The translations under genes and the position numbers were made by a program. From assembly GCA_965247255.1 (NCBI GenBank), contig CBDFGS010000009.1, positions 62,001 through 126,000 of the forward strand: DNA of 64,000 bases, in the 5' to 3' direction. Below the pieces are notes generated by a model. That model saw only the letters and a program-made list of their open reading frames with translations. It made no database searches and was not told the origin of the DNA. How positions within the stretch are numbered: the stretch's first letter is position 1; each line of letters starts with the position of its first letter. Source of the stretch: CBDFGS01 sp965247255. GTDB lineage: Bacteria > Chloroflexota > Dehalococcoidia > Lucifugimonadales > CAUZJF01. Positions 16,174 to 26,682 of the stretch are shown here, piece after piece.

Positions 16174-17877
16174 CCCGAATCCACCGAAGGACACCGATGG
16201 ACGGCGTGAGGGCAGCGGAAGGGGGTGGGTGAGGGAGCTACAGGGGAGATGGCCTGGGGTCTGGGGGTAGATGGGAGGCCGGCGGGCGGTCTTCAGTGGC
16301 CGCACAGGGCCCCTAAGGCCCTATGCGGGAGTTGCGATGCGCGGGAAGGCGAGAGGATACGCAGCAGGGGACTCTCGCGACCGGGGTGGCGCGAGATTGC
16401 GGGGACGTTGGGTCAGTTGCAGGCTGGCCGTCAGGCCGGGAACGGAATGGCTTGCAGCCGGGCCAAGGCGCGAGTGAACTGGGTTTCCCAAGGCCAGCGC
16501 CGGGGGAGATGCAAAGTGAGGCGGCGCGCCGAGCGGGTGATCCGTCCCACCAGAGCGAAGACCCGCCGCCTGAGGGTCTTGGTGATCACGGTCCGCTCGC
16601 CCAGACCAATCCGCGCCGTCCAGCGGGCCAGGTTATGCGCCATCACCTGGACCGCCAGCCAGGCGCCGTTGGCGGCGAAGCGCGCCGACGGCATGTGGTT
16701 CAGCCCGACGCCGTACTTGAGGTCGCGTATGGCGTTCTCGACCTCGGCGTGGCGGCGATGATCGGCCTCCAGTTCCAGCGTCTCCCCATCGCGGTCGGTG
16801 ATGAAGGCGTGATAGCTGTATCTGGCGAAGAGGGCGAGCTGGGAACCGGGCGTCGGCTTCACCCGCCGGACAATGAGCCGCACCGGCGCGGCGTCCGGCT
16901 TGGTCTGGAACGGGGTGTAAGTCGTCTCGGCGACATCGGCGGCGCCGTCCATCCAGTAGGGAATGGGAGTCCAGTCCTCCTCTGGTATCGCCTCGATCAG
17001 ATCCCGCAGCCTGGCGCGCTGGCGGATGGTGATAGAGAAGCGGACATCCATTTCCCGGCAGGCGGCAACGACAGTGTGGGCGTAGAAGCCGCTGTCGGCC
17101 CGCACCGTGAGTTGTCCCCTGGCCCCGCCGTAGCGCACCCGCCCCACCGTCTCACGCAGGAAGTGGGCGGCGCCACGGGCGGTGTTGGCCCGGCCCTCGC
17201 GCAGCCGGGACATCAGCACCTCGCCGGTGCCGGCGGCAATGGCCAGCAGCGGGTGATAGCCGCGGGCGCCGGTATAGCCGTGGTGGCGCGCTCCCTCCTT
17301 GGCCAGTCCATAGGTCTCGCAGATGGTCGAGTCCAGGTCGATGGTCAGGGGCGAGTCGCCGGGTCCGGCCCCAGCGGCCCAGGCCCGGGCCAACAACTGG
17401 CGGCTCACGCGGTCGAGTTGACGGACATGCCCCCACCGGAAGCTGCGCAGGAAGGTCCCCAGGGTGGATGGCGCCTTGACCACGCAGCCTAGAACACCAA
17501 CCGTCCCACCAGCGCGCAGCGCATCGGCGTCGTCGATGCAGTCGCCGCCTGCCAGCGCGGAAGCGACCAGCGTCAGCATCTTGTCCCCAGTGTTCGCCCG
17601 TCCCGGCGCTCCGCCGAGGTCAAGGTGATGGTCGACGAGTTCCCGCAGGCCCAGGTGCCGGGCTAGGGTGGCCGGCAGGAGCAGGCCGGCATTGGCCACC
17701 AGGCGATGGTCGTCAAAGAGGATGCGGATACGGTCGGGTTTGTTCTGTGGCAGCATCTATTGGGTGCTCCTTGTTTCCGGGCGGGTTTCTGTTCCAAAAC
17801 CATTATCCCAGATTCAGAGGAGCACCCGCTGGCTTCTTCAAGGGCTGTCCCCAAGGACGTCCTTCGGTGGATTCGGG
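16174..17877 (-). mobile_element. IS1380-family insertion sequence, copy 1
   Basis: A 1704-base element with 19-base perfect terminal inverted repeats, CCCGAATCCACCGAAGGAC at the left end and its complement at the right. It is flanked on both sides by CTTAG (16169-16173 and 17878-17882), a perfect 5-bp target duplication. It holds one transposase gene on the minus strand. Size, 5-bp duplication and DDE transposase type all fit IS1380. A second copy of identical length sits at 30968-32671. Confidence 0.92.
16431..17756 (-). CDS. IS1380-family DDE transposase, copy 1
   Basis: A 441-residue transposase. Candidate catalytic residues are the Asp in LTIDLDSTICE, the Asp in LTVRADSGFY and the Glu in HAEVENAIRDLKYG, giving the DDE triad with the IS4/IS1380-type spacing and the conserved Y/R-K region after the Glu. 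The gene fills most of the element and reads from near the right terminal repeat. It differs from copy 2 at one residue seen by eye (TGDKM here, TGDKL there), so both copies could be active. Long plus-strand open frames over this region are antisense shadows. Confidence 0.93.
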   Translation of the reverse strand: MLPQNKPDRIRILFDDHRLVANAGLLLPATLARHLGLRELVDHHLDLGGAPGRANTGDKMLTLVASALAGGDCIDDADALRAGGTVGVLGCVVKAPSTLGTFLRSFRWGHVRQLDRVSRQLLARAWAAGAGPGDSPLTIDLDSTICETYGLAKEGARHHGYTGARGYHPLLAIAAGTGEVLMSRLREGRANTARGAAHFLRETVGRVRYGGARGQLTVRADSGFYAHTVVAACREMDVRFSITIRQRARLRDLIEAIPEEDWTPIPYWMDGAADVAETTYTPFQTKPDAAPVRLIVRRVKPTPGSQLALFARYSYHAFITDRDGETLELEADHRRHAEVENAIRDLKYGVGLNHMPSARFAANGAWLAVQVMAHNLARWTARIGLGERTVITKTLRRRVFALVGRITRSARRLTLHLPRRWPWETQFTRALARLQAIPFPA

Positions 17878-18711
17878 CTTAGGCCGGTCCGGGTTGGCGC
17901 TCCTCCAGTCCTTGGCCACCGCGTACGTGCCGGTCTTCCCGTCCAACTCCTGCCGCCCGCTGGGGCCATAGGCCCACTCGACCGAGCCCTGCTGCTCGTT
18001 CTCCGACACCCACGTGACGTCGAGCCCGTTGCTGTTGAGCTGAACGTTGGTTGCAGGGTCGAAGAGAACAGCACCCTGGGCCGCCTGCTCGGTGTCGCTA
18101 GGCGGGGGTACAACGGCGTTCGTCGGAGTCGCCGTGGGAGCCATGGTTGGCGTCGGAGACGGCGTTGGTTGGGGCGTGGCCGGAGGGGGAGCCACGGTAG
18201 GTGTTGGCGTAGGCGATGGCTCGGGAGTGACCGTGGAAACTGGAGTTGGGGTTGGTGACGGTTCACGCGTGGCAGTCGGGTCGGGCGACGGGGTCTGAGC
18301 CGGATCAGGGACCGCTGTGACCGTGGGAGAGAGGCTTGGGGATGGATCAGGCGTCGCGGTCGGCGCTGGCCGCGTTGGCGCTGGCCGCGTTGGCGTTGGC
18401 AAGGCTGTGGGAGGCGCGGTTGAAGGCGGGGTAGGGGATAGCGCTCTGGTTACAGTCGGGGCTGTTGCCGACAATGGCGTCTGTCGCAGCGCGGTGGCCG
18501 TCGGCGTCGCCACGGACCTTGCGACGATCGCTTCGACCGTTGGGGTCTGGCCCACGTCGCCTACCGGCGGGACCAACGCTGAAGGAGGGGCTGGCGTCGC
18601 GACGTGAGTGGGGGAGGCCGTAGGGCCAGCTGGAGGGTCGCCGCCCTCTCTTTGGCATCCGGCGAGCGCCGAGCTGGTCAACAGTAGTAGCGCCGTGCCG
18701 GTGAGCGCCAT
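17878..18711 (-). pseudogene. 5' part of IS-interrupted lipoprotein gene
   Basis: The start at 18711 gives MALTGTALLLLTSSALAGC, a signal peptide with lipobox LAGC. A very long low-complexity linker of Pro/Thr/Ala units (PTPTR, PSPTPT) follows for about 150 residues, then a folded part begins: VQLNSNGLDVTWVSENEQQG and SVEWAYG, a fibronectin-type strand pattern. The frame enters the IS at PDRPK. Joined to 15641-16168 it would make a 453-residue surface lipoprotein. An open frame upstream to 18870 is probably not translated. What the protein binds is unknown. Confidence 0.8.
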
Positions 18712-19067
18712 ACCATTGGCGTGGTTTCGGATGATGGGCTGCAAGCGGCGCTCCCATATTGTAAAGCGTTGGTGCTCGATGCGGCCCCAGAAGGCCCGTC
18801 TCCTGTTCCCTCTACTCTGGGCGGCGTTAGGGATGCCCTGAGCGCGCCCAGAGGTAGATAGAGCCGTCATGGTATTATGGCGTGCGTTCAGCAGGATAGG
18901 CTAGGGACGCAGTGACAGTATCACTTATTATCCCATAGGCAAGTGACGGCCACGATTTCTCGTTGCCTGGCTGAGGCCCCGGAGCCGCTCACCGGGTTGG
19001 ATCTTCGGGGCGCGCTGAGGATGAGACCTAACGGAATCTCGAAAAAACAGGACGGAGGGTTTCCCAG

Positions 19068-21119
19068 ATGATAGACCATACATCTCCCGGTGGCATCCCG
19101 ACCATCACCGCTACGAAGATCGCCGCTCCGCCTGAATGGGCCTTGCTCCAACGGCAGCTCACCGCCTTGATCGAAAGGGCGGGAGACCTCGCCACGGAGA
19201 AGTACGCGCGGGCCGATGGCCGCGTCTACCACTTCTTCGACGTCGACGACGCGTATGAGAGCAGGTCGATGCGCGGTATTTTCTATGCCCTTGGCGGCGA
19301 CCGGCGTTTCCTCGACATCGCCAAGCGCGAGTGGGACGCGATCACCTGGCTCTACAGCGAGGAGCGTGTCCTCCCGGAAGGCGACCCGCCTCACCCGATG
19401 TACATGCCCCAACTGCGCAACGAGTACTGGAACCTGGACATACCATTCAACGCGGACTGGTTCCACATGGGCGAAGGTAACCAGATGCTTTACGACTTCG
19501 GGGTAGCCGACCCGGCCAACCCCTCGAACCGAGAGAGGGCACGAAAATTCGCCGACATGTACATCGGCGAAGACCCGAACGCGCGTAACTGGGACCCCGA
19601 GCACAAGATCATCCGCTCACCGCTGCACGGCGGCGCGGGCCCGATGCTCTCCATCCGCGACCACAAAGGTATCGTCCACGTCGACGGCAACGTCTCCGAT
19701 CACGTCCACCTCGTGCGGAACTGGCTGGACAGCCGGTCGATGGGCGACTTCGGCCACCGCGGAAAGATCGACGAAAATCCGAGCAAGGACCCGTTGACTA
19801 ACACCCTCCTCAATCCGGTGATCGAAGAGCTCGAGCCGCGCTGGTACGAGGACCCCGACCGCCGTGAGGAGATTCTCGACCTCTTCGACAAGATGGCGCT
19901 CCAGGGCGACGAGCCCAGCAACCTGTGCACGACCGCCCTCGTCACCAACGCCTACCTGTACACGGGCGAGGAAAAGTACAAGACGTGGGTGCTCGACTAC
20001 GTGCAGGGATGGATCGACCGCATCAAGGCCAACAACGGCGTCATCCCAGACAACGTCGGTCCGACAGGCAAGATCGGCGAGAACCGCAACGGCCAGTGGT
20101 GGGGCGGTCTACACGGCTGGAGCAGCGGCAACCGCTCCATCGAGCGCATGTTCCTGGGCCTTATCATTGGCGCCGAGTGCGCACACCTGCTAAGCGGGGG
20201 GGATGACAGCTACCTGGAGCTTCTCCGGTCCCAGATCACGATGCTGCTGGACAAGTCCAAAGTCGAGGACGGGGACCTGGTGGTGCCGACCAGGTACACG
20301 CCGGACGGCTGGGGTGAGTACGGCGAGTTCAGTGTTCGAGGCGGCCCCGTCCACCTGGTCCACCTATGGCACGCCTCGATGGCCCGCGGCGACCACGATC
20401 TGGTCGACTGGGTGCGCCGGGACAGCGAGGTCGACTGGAATGAGGTGACCGAACTCGCGGACCGGGCCGGTGGGGGGTCTGAGTACTCTCGGTTCCAGTA
20501 TTACGACGGCAAGCTTCCGGACTGGCCGGTCAAGGCCCTCCAGGCCGACTACAACCACGTTGCCGGGGCACTCGAGGCGATGCGCGTCGACGAGCGCTCC
20601 GTCGAGCAGATTATCGAGGACAACGGCTGGCCGCCCAACCCGGTGATCGTCAAGGCGCTGGTCCAGACCACCATGGGGACCCCGCAGACCCTCTACAACG
20701 GCGGTATCCTCCGCGCCACCGTCCGCTACTTCGACTCGGACCGGCAGCGCCCCGGGCTACCCCTGGACGTCGCCGCGCTGGTGGACAGCCTGGGCGCGGA
20801 GCACGCGGGCGTCCAGCTTGTGAACACCAGCCCCGACGAGACCCGCCGCCTAATCGTGCAGGCTGGGGCTTACGGCGAGCATAGCTTCACGGACGTGATG
20901 TTCGAGGAGGTCACCATCCACTACGACGGTCCTAACCCGAACCAGCGCGCCAGGGCCGACCGGAGCGTCGTCGAGACCGCCGAGAGGGTGAACGGCAAAC
21001 ACTTCGCGGTCGAGCTGCCGCCCATGACCGCCATCCGGCTCGACTGCGGGTTGAAGCGGTTCTGCAACGACCCCAGCTACGCATTCCCGTGGCACGGTGA
21101 CAAGGTCCCGGTCCTGTAG
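19068..21119 (+). CDS. Large uncharacterised protein, possible alpha/alpha-toroid enzyme
   Basis: A 683-residue protein with GGAGGG 9 bases before the ATG and no signal peptide or membrane segment. The composition (many Trp, Tyr, Asp, Gly; phrases such as YHFFDVDDAYESRSMRG, RNEYWNLDIPFNADWFHMGE, NGQWWGGLHGWSSGN and LYTGEEKYKTWVLDYVQGW) looks like an (alpha/alpha) six-hairpin glycosidase or lyase fold, followed from about residue 570 by a beta-rich C-terminal domain (LVNTSPDETRRLIVQAGAYG). I do not recognise a named family and cannot assign catalytic residues. It stands alone with intergenic DNA on both sides. Carbohydrate processing is a guess from texture and from the sugar-related genes around it. 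Confidence 0.75.
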   Translation: MIDHTSPGGIPTITATKIAAPPEWALLQRQLTALIERAGDLATEKYARADGRVYHFFDVDDAYESRSMRGIFYALGGDRRFLDIAKREWDAITWLYSEERVLPEGDPPHPMYMPQLRNEYWNLDIPFNADWFHMGEGNQMLYDFGVADPANPSNRERARKFADMYIGEDPNARNWDPEHKIIRSPLHGGAGPMLSIRDHKGIVHVDGNVSDHVHLVRNWLDSRSMGDFGHRGKIDENPSKDPLTNTLLNPVIEELEPRWYEDPDRREEILDLFDKMALQGDEPSNLCTTALVTNAYLYTGEEKYKTWVLDYVQGWIDRIKANNGVIPDNVGPTGKIGENRNGQWWGGLHGWSSGNRSIERMFLGLIIGAECAHLLSGGDDSYLELLRSQITMLLDKSKVEDGDLVVPTRYTPDGWGEYGEFSVRGGPVHLVHLWHASMARGDHDLVDWVRRDSEVDWNEVTELADRAGGGSEYSRFQYYDGKLPDWPVKALQADYNHVAGALEAMRVDERSVEQIIEDNGWPPNPVIVKALVQTTMGTPQTLYNGGILRATVRYFDSDRQRPGLPLDVAALVDSLGAEHAGVQLVNTSPDETRRLIVQAGAYGEHSFTDVMFEEVTIHYDGPNPNQRARADRSVVETAERVNGKHFAVELPPMTAIRLDCGLKRFCNDPSYAFPWHGDKVPVL

Positions 21120-21172
21120 GCTGGCCTGGGTGCTTACGCGGCCCTGCTGACCCTCATCTGTCGAACGGGTTT

Positions 21173-24092
21173 TCAGCCGGCCTCTATAGCGGCGATGATC
21201 CTCTGCGCTTCTGCGATCAACGCGTCAGCATCGCTCACGCCGATCTTCTTTCCTCTCTGAGCGCGTATCTGGTTTATGAACGCGTTCAGTTGGTTTACCG
21301 CGGCTTGCTCCTGCCCTCGCTCTAGAGAATCTATAGCCGCGTTCAGCTTCGCTATCAACGCATTCTTAGTGCCGCGCGCTATTTCAAGGGACCCTAATGC
21401 CTCGGCCAAGTCGCTCGTGGCCCCCGCTGGCGTCGATGCGGTTACAGTGACTGAGTCCGGACTACTGTCCGCGGTGCCGTCGTTGACCACCAGCTCGACC
21501 ACGTACACTCCGGCTAGGTCGGGTGCAAGGGTCGGACTAACCACGGAAGTGTCCGATAGGGCTGCGGTGCTCCCCAGTGGAGCGCTGATGATCGACCACG
21601 AGTAGGTGATAGGGTCGCCGTCGGGATCGCTTGAGCCACTACCGTCTAGTGCCGCAGTGTCCCCGACAACGACCTCTTTGTCCGGGCCCGCATCGGCCTT
21701 GGGGGCTTGGTTAAACGAGATCTTGGCTATAAACGCATCTCTTGAACCACTCAAGGCCGCCTGAATGGGGTTCTGCGTTGGAAAGTCCGGTGAATCGGTG
21801 CCACCGGTGAGATAGATGCTACCGACGCTATCGAGGCCAATGCCAATCCCATAGTCGACGCCAGCTCCGCCAAGATAGGTTCCAAAATCGATCGCGGAGC
21901 CGGCGGCGTTCAACTGCACGATATAGGCATCGTTAGTGCCGTCGAGAGAGGCCTGGATCGGGCTAACGGTAGGGGGGACATCGGTCGAGCCAGTGCCGCC
22001 GGTCACGTACACGTTTCCGGTGCCGTCCGCGACGATCCCGAGGGCATTGTCGCTACCGCTACCGCCAAGGTACGTGGAGTACACAAGAGCGCTGCCTACG
22101 GCATTCACCTTCACAACGAAACCGTCGAAGGGACCGCCCCAGCTGGGGATGAGGGGACCACCTCCGTGGACAGGCTGAATAGCATTCACCGTAGGGAAGT
22201 TGGAGGACGCGGTGATCCCAGTCACATATGTATTCCCGGAGCTATCGATGGTAAGGCTGTAGGAGAACTCTATTCGGTTTCCACCTAGTGGTCCAACATC
22301 CTAGTATTGAAGGGTTCTGAGGTTACGGCTTGGTAGGGGCGGGTTTGAAACCCGCCCTGTCGTCGTAGCACGCCAATCTCGGCTACCCATCATTTCAAAG
22401 ATTTCGGTCTACTAGGTAGGTTGAGTAGATCAGTGCACTGCCGGCGGGATTTAACTTGGCGATAAAGAGGTCTACCGGGCCAAATCCGGGTAAATTGCCA
22501 CCCGGGTTCAGGGAAGCCTGGATTGGGTTGACGGTAGGGAAGTTGCCCGAGCTGGTATGCCCAGTCACATAGGCGTTACCGGCGCCGTCCACGGCGATGC
22601 CTCGTCCCCCATCCTGGCGGGTTCCGCCCAAGAAGGTCGAGTAGACCAACGATGAGCCGGTCGGGTCTAGCTTGGTGATAAAGGCGTCATGGACCCCGCG
22701 CCGGTTGGAGGTCTGGAAAGCGCCCGGAGTCGACGGGTAGTCGGACGAATTGGTCGGTCCTGTCACGTAGGCGCTGCCGGAGGCGTCCACGGCGATGCCA
22801 TCCCCGTACTCTCCGCCCCTGCCGCCTATGTACGTGGAGTAGACCATAGCGCCGGAGCCATCCAGTTTTGTCACGAAGACCTCGTTCAAGCTCCCAGTCT
22901 TGATGGTCTGGTAAGCGCCCGGAGTCGTCGGAAAGTCGAAGGACCAGGTTACTCCGGTTGCATAGGCGTTGCCCGAGGCGTCCACGGCGATTTCGCCGAC
23001 GCCATCGCTACGTCCACTGCCGCCCAGGTACGTTGAGTAGACCACCGCGGTGCCCGCTGGATTCAGCTTGGTTACGAAGCCGTCGAGGGCGCCGTTATAA
23101 GGAGCACCAAAGACGGTACCGCCCCCGTGAACGGGCTGGGCGGGGTTCGCCGTTGGGAAGTCGTTCGAGCTGGTACCGCCCGCAATGTAGGCGCTTCCGG
23201 CGGAGTCTACGGCAAGGTCTGATGGGAATTCGAAGTTGGTGCCTCCGAGGTATGTGGAATAGACCAGCGTGGGGTCTATGACGAGCGGATACGCCCTGTC
23301 ATGATCCCCGATGGAGAATCCGACCTGGCCTTCCCCAAGGAGTTGATAGCTCCCGGAAACCTCTCGACTCTGCCCGTCGATCCGCTGGTAGATGAACGGT
23401 GCCGTCTCGACCAGCTCTCCCATATCTGTCTGGAGGACGAGCGCTCCGTCTCCGCGAATGGACATCGCCTCCACTCCCGAGTAGGAGAGTCTGATGCTGG
23501 CAGGATCGCTGCCCGGCGCCACGATGAACTCGCTCTTCAAACGCCCCTCAGTCCCTCGATACACTAGGTCGATGCCCGGGTACAGCTCACGATAGGCGAC
23601 CGCGCCGTAGGTGGGCACGCTAGTCTGTCAGCCGGACGGCTGGGTTCCGATGTAGAAGTTGACAACGCCGGACAGCGAATCCATGGCTTCAAGGGTTGGG
23701 CTCGGATTCGACCCGACGAAACCCATGCGAACTACATCCGTGGCAGTCTCTCCAAGCGTGACCTCTCGGGCGGCGCTGAAGACCACCTCGTCGTCCGTGA
23801 AAAAGATGGTGTGCCCTGGGCCCTGAACGTGGAAGCGGACGGACCGGTCCGTCTGCCCTTGGTTCGGTATGAAGCTCAAGGGTAGCTGAGAGACGTACTC
23901 GGTCGTGGCTACTTCACCGATGTGGACCCCATCGAGCATCTGAGATAGAGCCAAGCCGTCCGAAGCCTTGGTCCCACTGAAAACAACGGCGGCCATGGTG
24001 ATGGCGATCAGGGCCAAAGGAGCCCTCCACCACGCTGGCAAGGCGTGCCGGCTCGGTAGGAATGTTGTCTCAGCTCTCGTAGTGGTGCTCAT
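21173..24092 (-). pseudogene. SBBP-repeat/PKD/FIMAH surface protein, disrupted
   Basis: From ATG 24092 (GAGGAGG upstream) the minus strand encodes a signal-anchor, a domain with SQLPLSFIPNQGQTDRSVRF, then many SBBP propeller repeats of about 50 residues (YSTYLGG, DASGNAYVTG, DFPTTPGAYQ), a PKD domain (KEVVVGDTAALDGSGSSDPDG), and a C-terminal helical FIMAH-like domain. Two lesions break it. A TGA at 23628-23630 replaces the Trp expected in PSxWQTxVPTYG. A 123-base insertion at 22289-22411 with a CTAG duplication shifts the frame. Correcting both leaves a 930-codon frame. In its intact form it would be a cell-surface or secreted propeller of unknown ligand. Confidence 0.8.
22289..22411. mobile_element. 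123-bp MITE-like insertion with CTAG duplication
   Basis: The insertion is flanked by CTAG at 22285-22288 and 22412-22415. Removing it with one CTAG restores the expected SBBP phrase YSTYLGGN across the junction. The ends are imperfect inverted repeats (TGGTCCAACATC and the complement TAGACCGAAATC, 8 of 12 positions matching). Its centre carries the palindrome GGGCGGGTTTGAAACCCGCC. No coding capacity. The CTAG target suggests mobilisation by an IS5-like (YTAR) or related transposase, not present in this window. Confidence 0.65.
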
Positions 24093-24168
24093 TGCCAAGC
24101 CTCCTCTATGTTCCGGCAAGTCTGTCCCGTGGACGTAGGCTGGGTTTCGCGGGTCATAATCAAAGCGC

Positions 24169-24310
24169 ACGTCGCCCTCCTGTTGGCTGGGGTCGCGTGT
24201 TTGGTCGGCTGTGCCAGCAGCCGGGCTCTATCTTGCGTCGCGGCGGAAGGGTCTCTCTCCCGTGGTTAGGACGCTAGCACACTACTGTCCGAATTACCCT
24301 ACCCACCTCG
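24169..24310. repeat. Flanks of a deleted third LuxR-TolB locus
   Basis: Bases 24169-24230 closely match 28071-28132, a stretch lying beyond the 3' end of the regulator gene at 28159. Bases from about 24262 (GTTAGGACGCTAGCACAC) closely match the sequence just upstream of both regulator genes (27904 and 29356 onward). Only about 30 bases separate the two blocks here, whereas 1.2 kb of coding sequence separates them at 28-29 kb. The simplest reading is a third copy from which the gene has been lost. Confidence 0.5.
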
Positions 24311-24379
24311 CAGATTTCGCACGACGACGGTAACGGATGTGTGGCGGGGCTCGTCAGTTCCATGCACGTAAGCACATCA

Positions 24380-26644
24380 TCACCTTAGCTTCAGTATGTA
24401 GAGCCCAGGGCCCCATACCGTAGTGGCGACGGCGTAATCTCCGAACAGCGCCACGTCCGAAATGTCGCGCGCTTCTCTGTTGGGACTGAAGAACCCGGCA
24501 ACTCTCACAGGATTCGTGGGGTCTGAGATGTCGATGGCCTGCACCCCTCCTCTCAACCAGGTCGAATAGACAAGGTCGCCTCTGATGGCCAGATCGTGGG
24601 CCCAGTAGGACGTCCTTGTAGCACGATCCGCTGGAAACCCAATACTCGATAGTTCTTGGATCGCACTCAGATCAGAGATGTCGATAATGTGCAGACTACT
24701 CTGGCGCCCTCTTTCCCAGCTACCGTCAGCGAAGATCACCAACGTGTCGTCGGCGTTGGATACGGGCCGCCCCGGCGAGAACGACCCGGCGAAGGGGTAA
24801 GGCCACACGAAGCGTGCCAACTCTGCTGGGTTTGCGGGGTCCTGTACGTCCAAAACGTATAGCAGTAGCTCCTTTCCGAATTGCCCGATGATGTAGACCC
24901 GCGTGCCAGCCGCGTTGACAGACAGCCCTCTGAGGCTCACCTGTACCGTGTCCTGCCAGCGCCCGACCACAGCCGGTTTGCGGGGGTCGGCGAGGTCCAC
25001 GATGGCCAGGTGATGGTCCTTATCGCCTTGGTGGTCCCGCGGGTTTTCCATCCGACCCGTGCTATAGATCGCGTAGAAATAGTGGCCGCGCACCGCCTTG
25101 GTGTCGTCGGGCTTGTCGCCCAGGCTGTCGGCGAAGAAATGATTACCCAGGCTGAGCGGGCCCAGGAACTGGGGACCGGTGGGATCGGTGACGTCCCAGA
25201 TGCCGAAGGGCATCGGGTATTCATCTACCGAGAGGGTGTCGGGCACGCCCTGGAGGACTATGGCGATATCGCCCTGGAACGCGTCACTGTCGATTCGCGT
25301 GGCGACGGCGTCGCCGTGCTAATGAGGCGCCGAGTCGCCCGAGGCAGAGCTGAATTGCTCAAGGCTACGCAGCGGGATACGGCCGACCACCGTTGGGTTG
25401 GCTGGATCGGAGATGTCGACAATCCGGATGCCGGTCTTGGCGCTTTCAAACGGAGGGTAGGCGATACTTTGGCTTCCGACAAAAGCGTAGTTTCCGTGCA
25501 CGTGCACCCCCGCCAGGGGCGATTCGGCCGGCTCGGTCAGCGCCGTCGCAACGAGCTCCAGCGTTGCCACTGCTTGGGACGCGCCAGAAGCCGGAGCCCT
25601 CGGCTGCGTCGCCGCAGCCCTCGGCTGCTGTACCTGAACAGCGACGGGGGCCTCAGCGACGCTGCCGGGGGCCCAGTCGGGCATCCCGTCTCGCGCCGGG
25701 TCATCGGTGAGGCGTGTTCGGTCCGTTCCGTCGGCGTCCATGATGTATATGTCAAGGTTGCGGTCGCTCGGTGACATGAAGGCGATCTTGGCGCCGCTGG
25801 GGGACCAGGCAGGCCAGCCACCCCCGTCCGTTGTGAGAGGGACCTCGCCCGTGCCGTCGGGGCTGACCGCGTATATCTCGTGGCTCTCCCCAATACGATA
25901 GTTATAGGCGATCCTGGCGCCGTCGGGTGACCAGGCCGGCGCCAAATGTCTACGAAAGATACCGGTGGGTTCCAGGTCCATCAGGGGGACCTGATTTGAG
26001 CCGTCGGCGTTCATCAAGAACATCTCCTGATGGCCCTGCCTAGTAGAAAGGAAAACGATCTTGGCGCCGTCCGGAGACCAGGCCGGGGACTCCTCCCTGA
26101 CGAGGTTGAAGGTAAGGCGGATCTGGTTGGAGCCGTCGGAGTCCATCACATATATCTCAGTGTTGCCCTCTCCGACCGTAGAGACGTATGCGATCCTGGC
26201 GCCGTCTGGGGACCACGCGGGCTCGACATCGGGGTCGGTGTTGTTGGTAACGCGGGTCTGGTTGGCGCCGTCGGCGTCCATCACGTATATCTCGGGGTTC
26301 CCGTCCCTCTCGGATGAGAAGGCGATCCGGGACCCGTCGGGCGACCAGGCGGGCCAGCTATCTTGCCCTGGGGCGGTGGTAAGACGGGTCTGGCTGGCGC
26401 CGTCGGCGTTCATCACGTATATCTCGGGGTTTCCGTCTCTCTGGGACACGAAAGCGATCTTGCCGGGCCCACTGTCCGATTCTCTTGCGGCTTCAGACGG
26501 AGCAGGGGCCGGGGCCTGCTCGAACGCTGGGGTCGGCGCGGCTGCGGGCTCAGACCCGCCGCACGCAACAGCCGCGAGCGACGCGACTAGCACCGCCGCG
26601 AGGAAGACAATTCTGCCTGGTCTGATCGTTTCGAGATCGCTCAT
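24380..26644 (-). pseudogene. TolB-propeller plus LVIVD-repeat lipoprotein with one in-frame TAG
   Basis: The start at 26644 gives a signal peptide ending LAAVAC (lipobox). Residues about 55-330 form six TolB/PD40 blades (EIYVMNADG, SPAWSPDGAKI). After a Pro/Ala-rich linker the chain continues with LVIVD-type blades (GIRIVDISDPANPTVVG, AIVDLADPRKPAVVG, YVLDVQDPANPAELA). A TAG at 25319-25321 interrupts the frame, which then continues in register (HGDAVATRIDSDAF) to 24380, total 755 codons. Whether this is a mutation or a base error is open. It starts 38 bases after the LuxR-TolB regulator gene, so the two are probably co-transcribed. Confidence 0.8.
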
Positions 26645-26682
26645 CGAAAATACCTGCCGTGTCAGAAACACGGGACTTGCTG

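Noticed and set aside
16323..17492. Long plus-strand open frame (389 codons) over each IS copy
   Set aside because: It is antisense to the transposase, appears identically in both copies, and its product is low-complexity Gly/Arg/Pro without domains.
18921..19604. Minus-strand open frame of 227 codons
   Set aside because: Antisense to the start of the 683-residue gene, which has a good ribosome site and protein-like composition.
23628..23630. UGA read as Trp or Sec (genetic recoding)
   Set aside because: Other genes use TGG for Trp and end at TGA normally, and another gene has TAG in a similar position; mutation is simpler.
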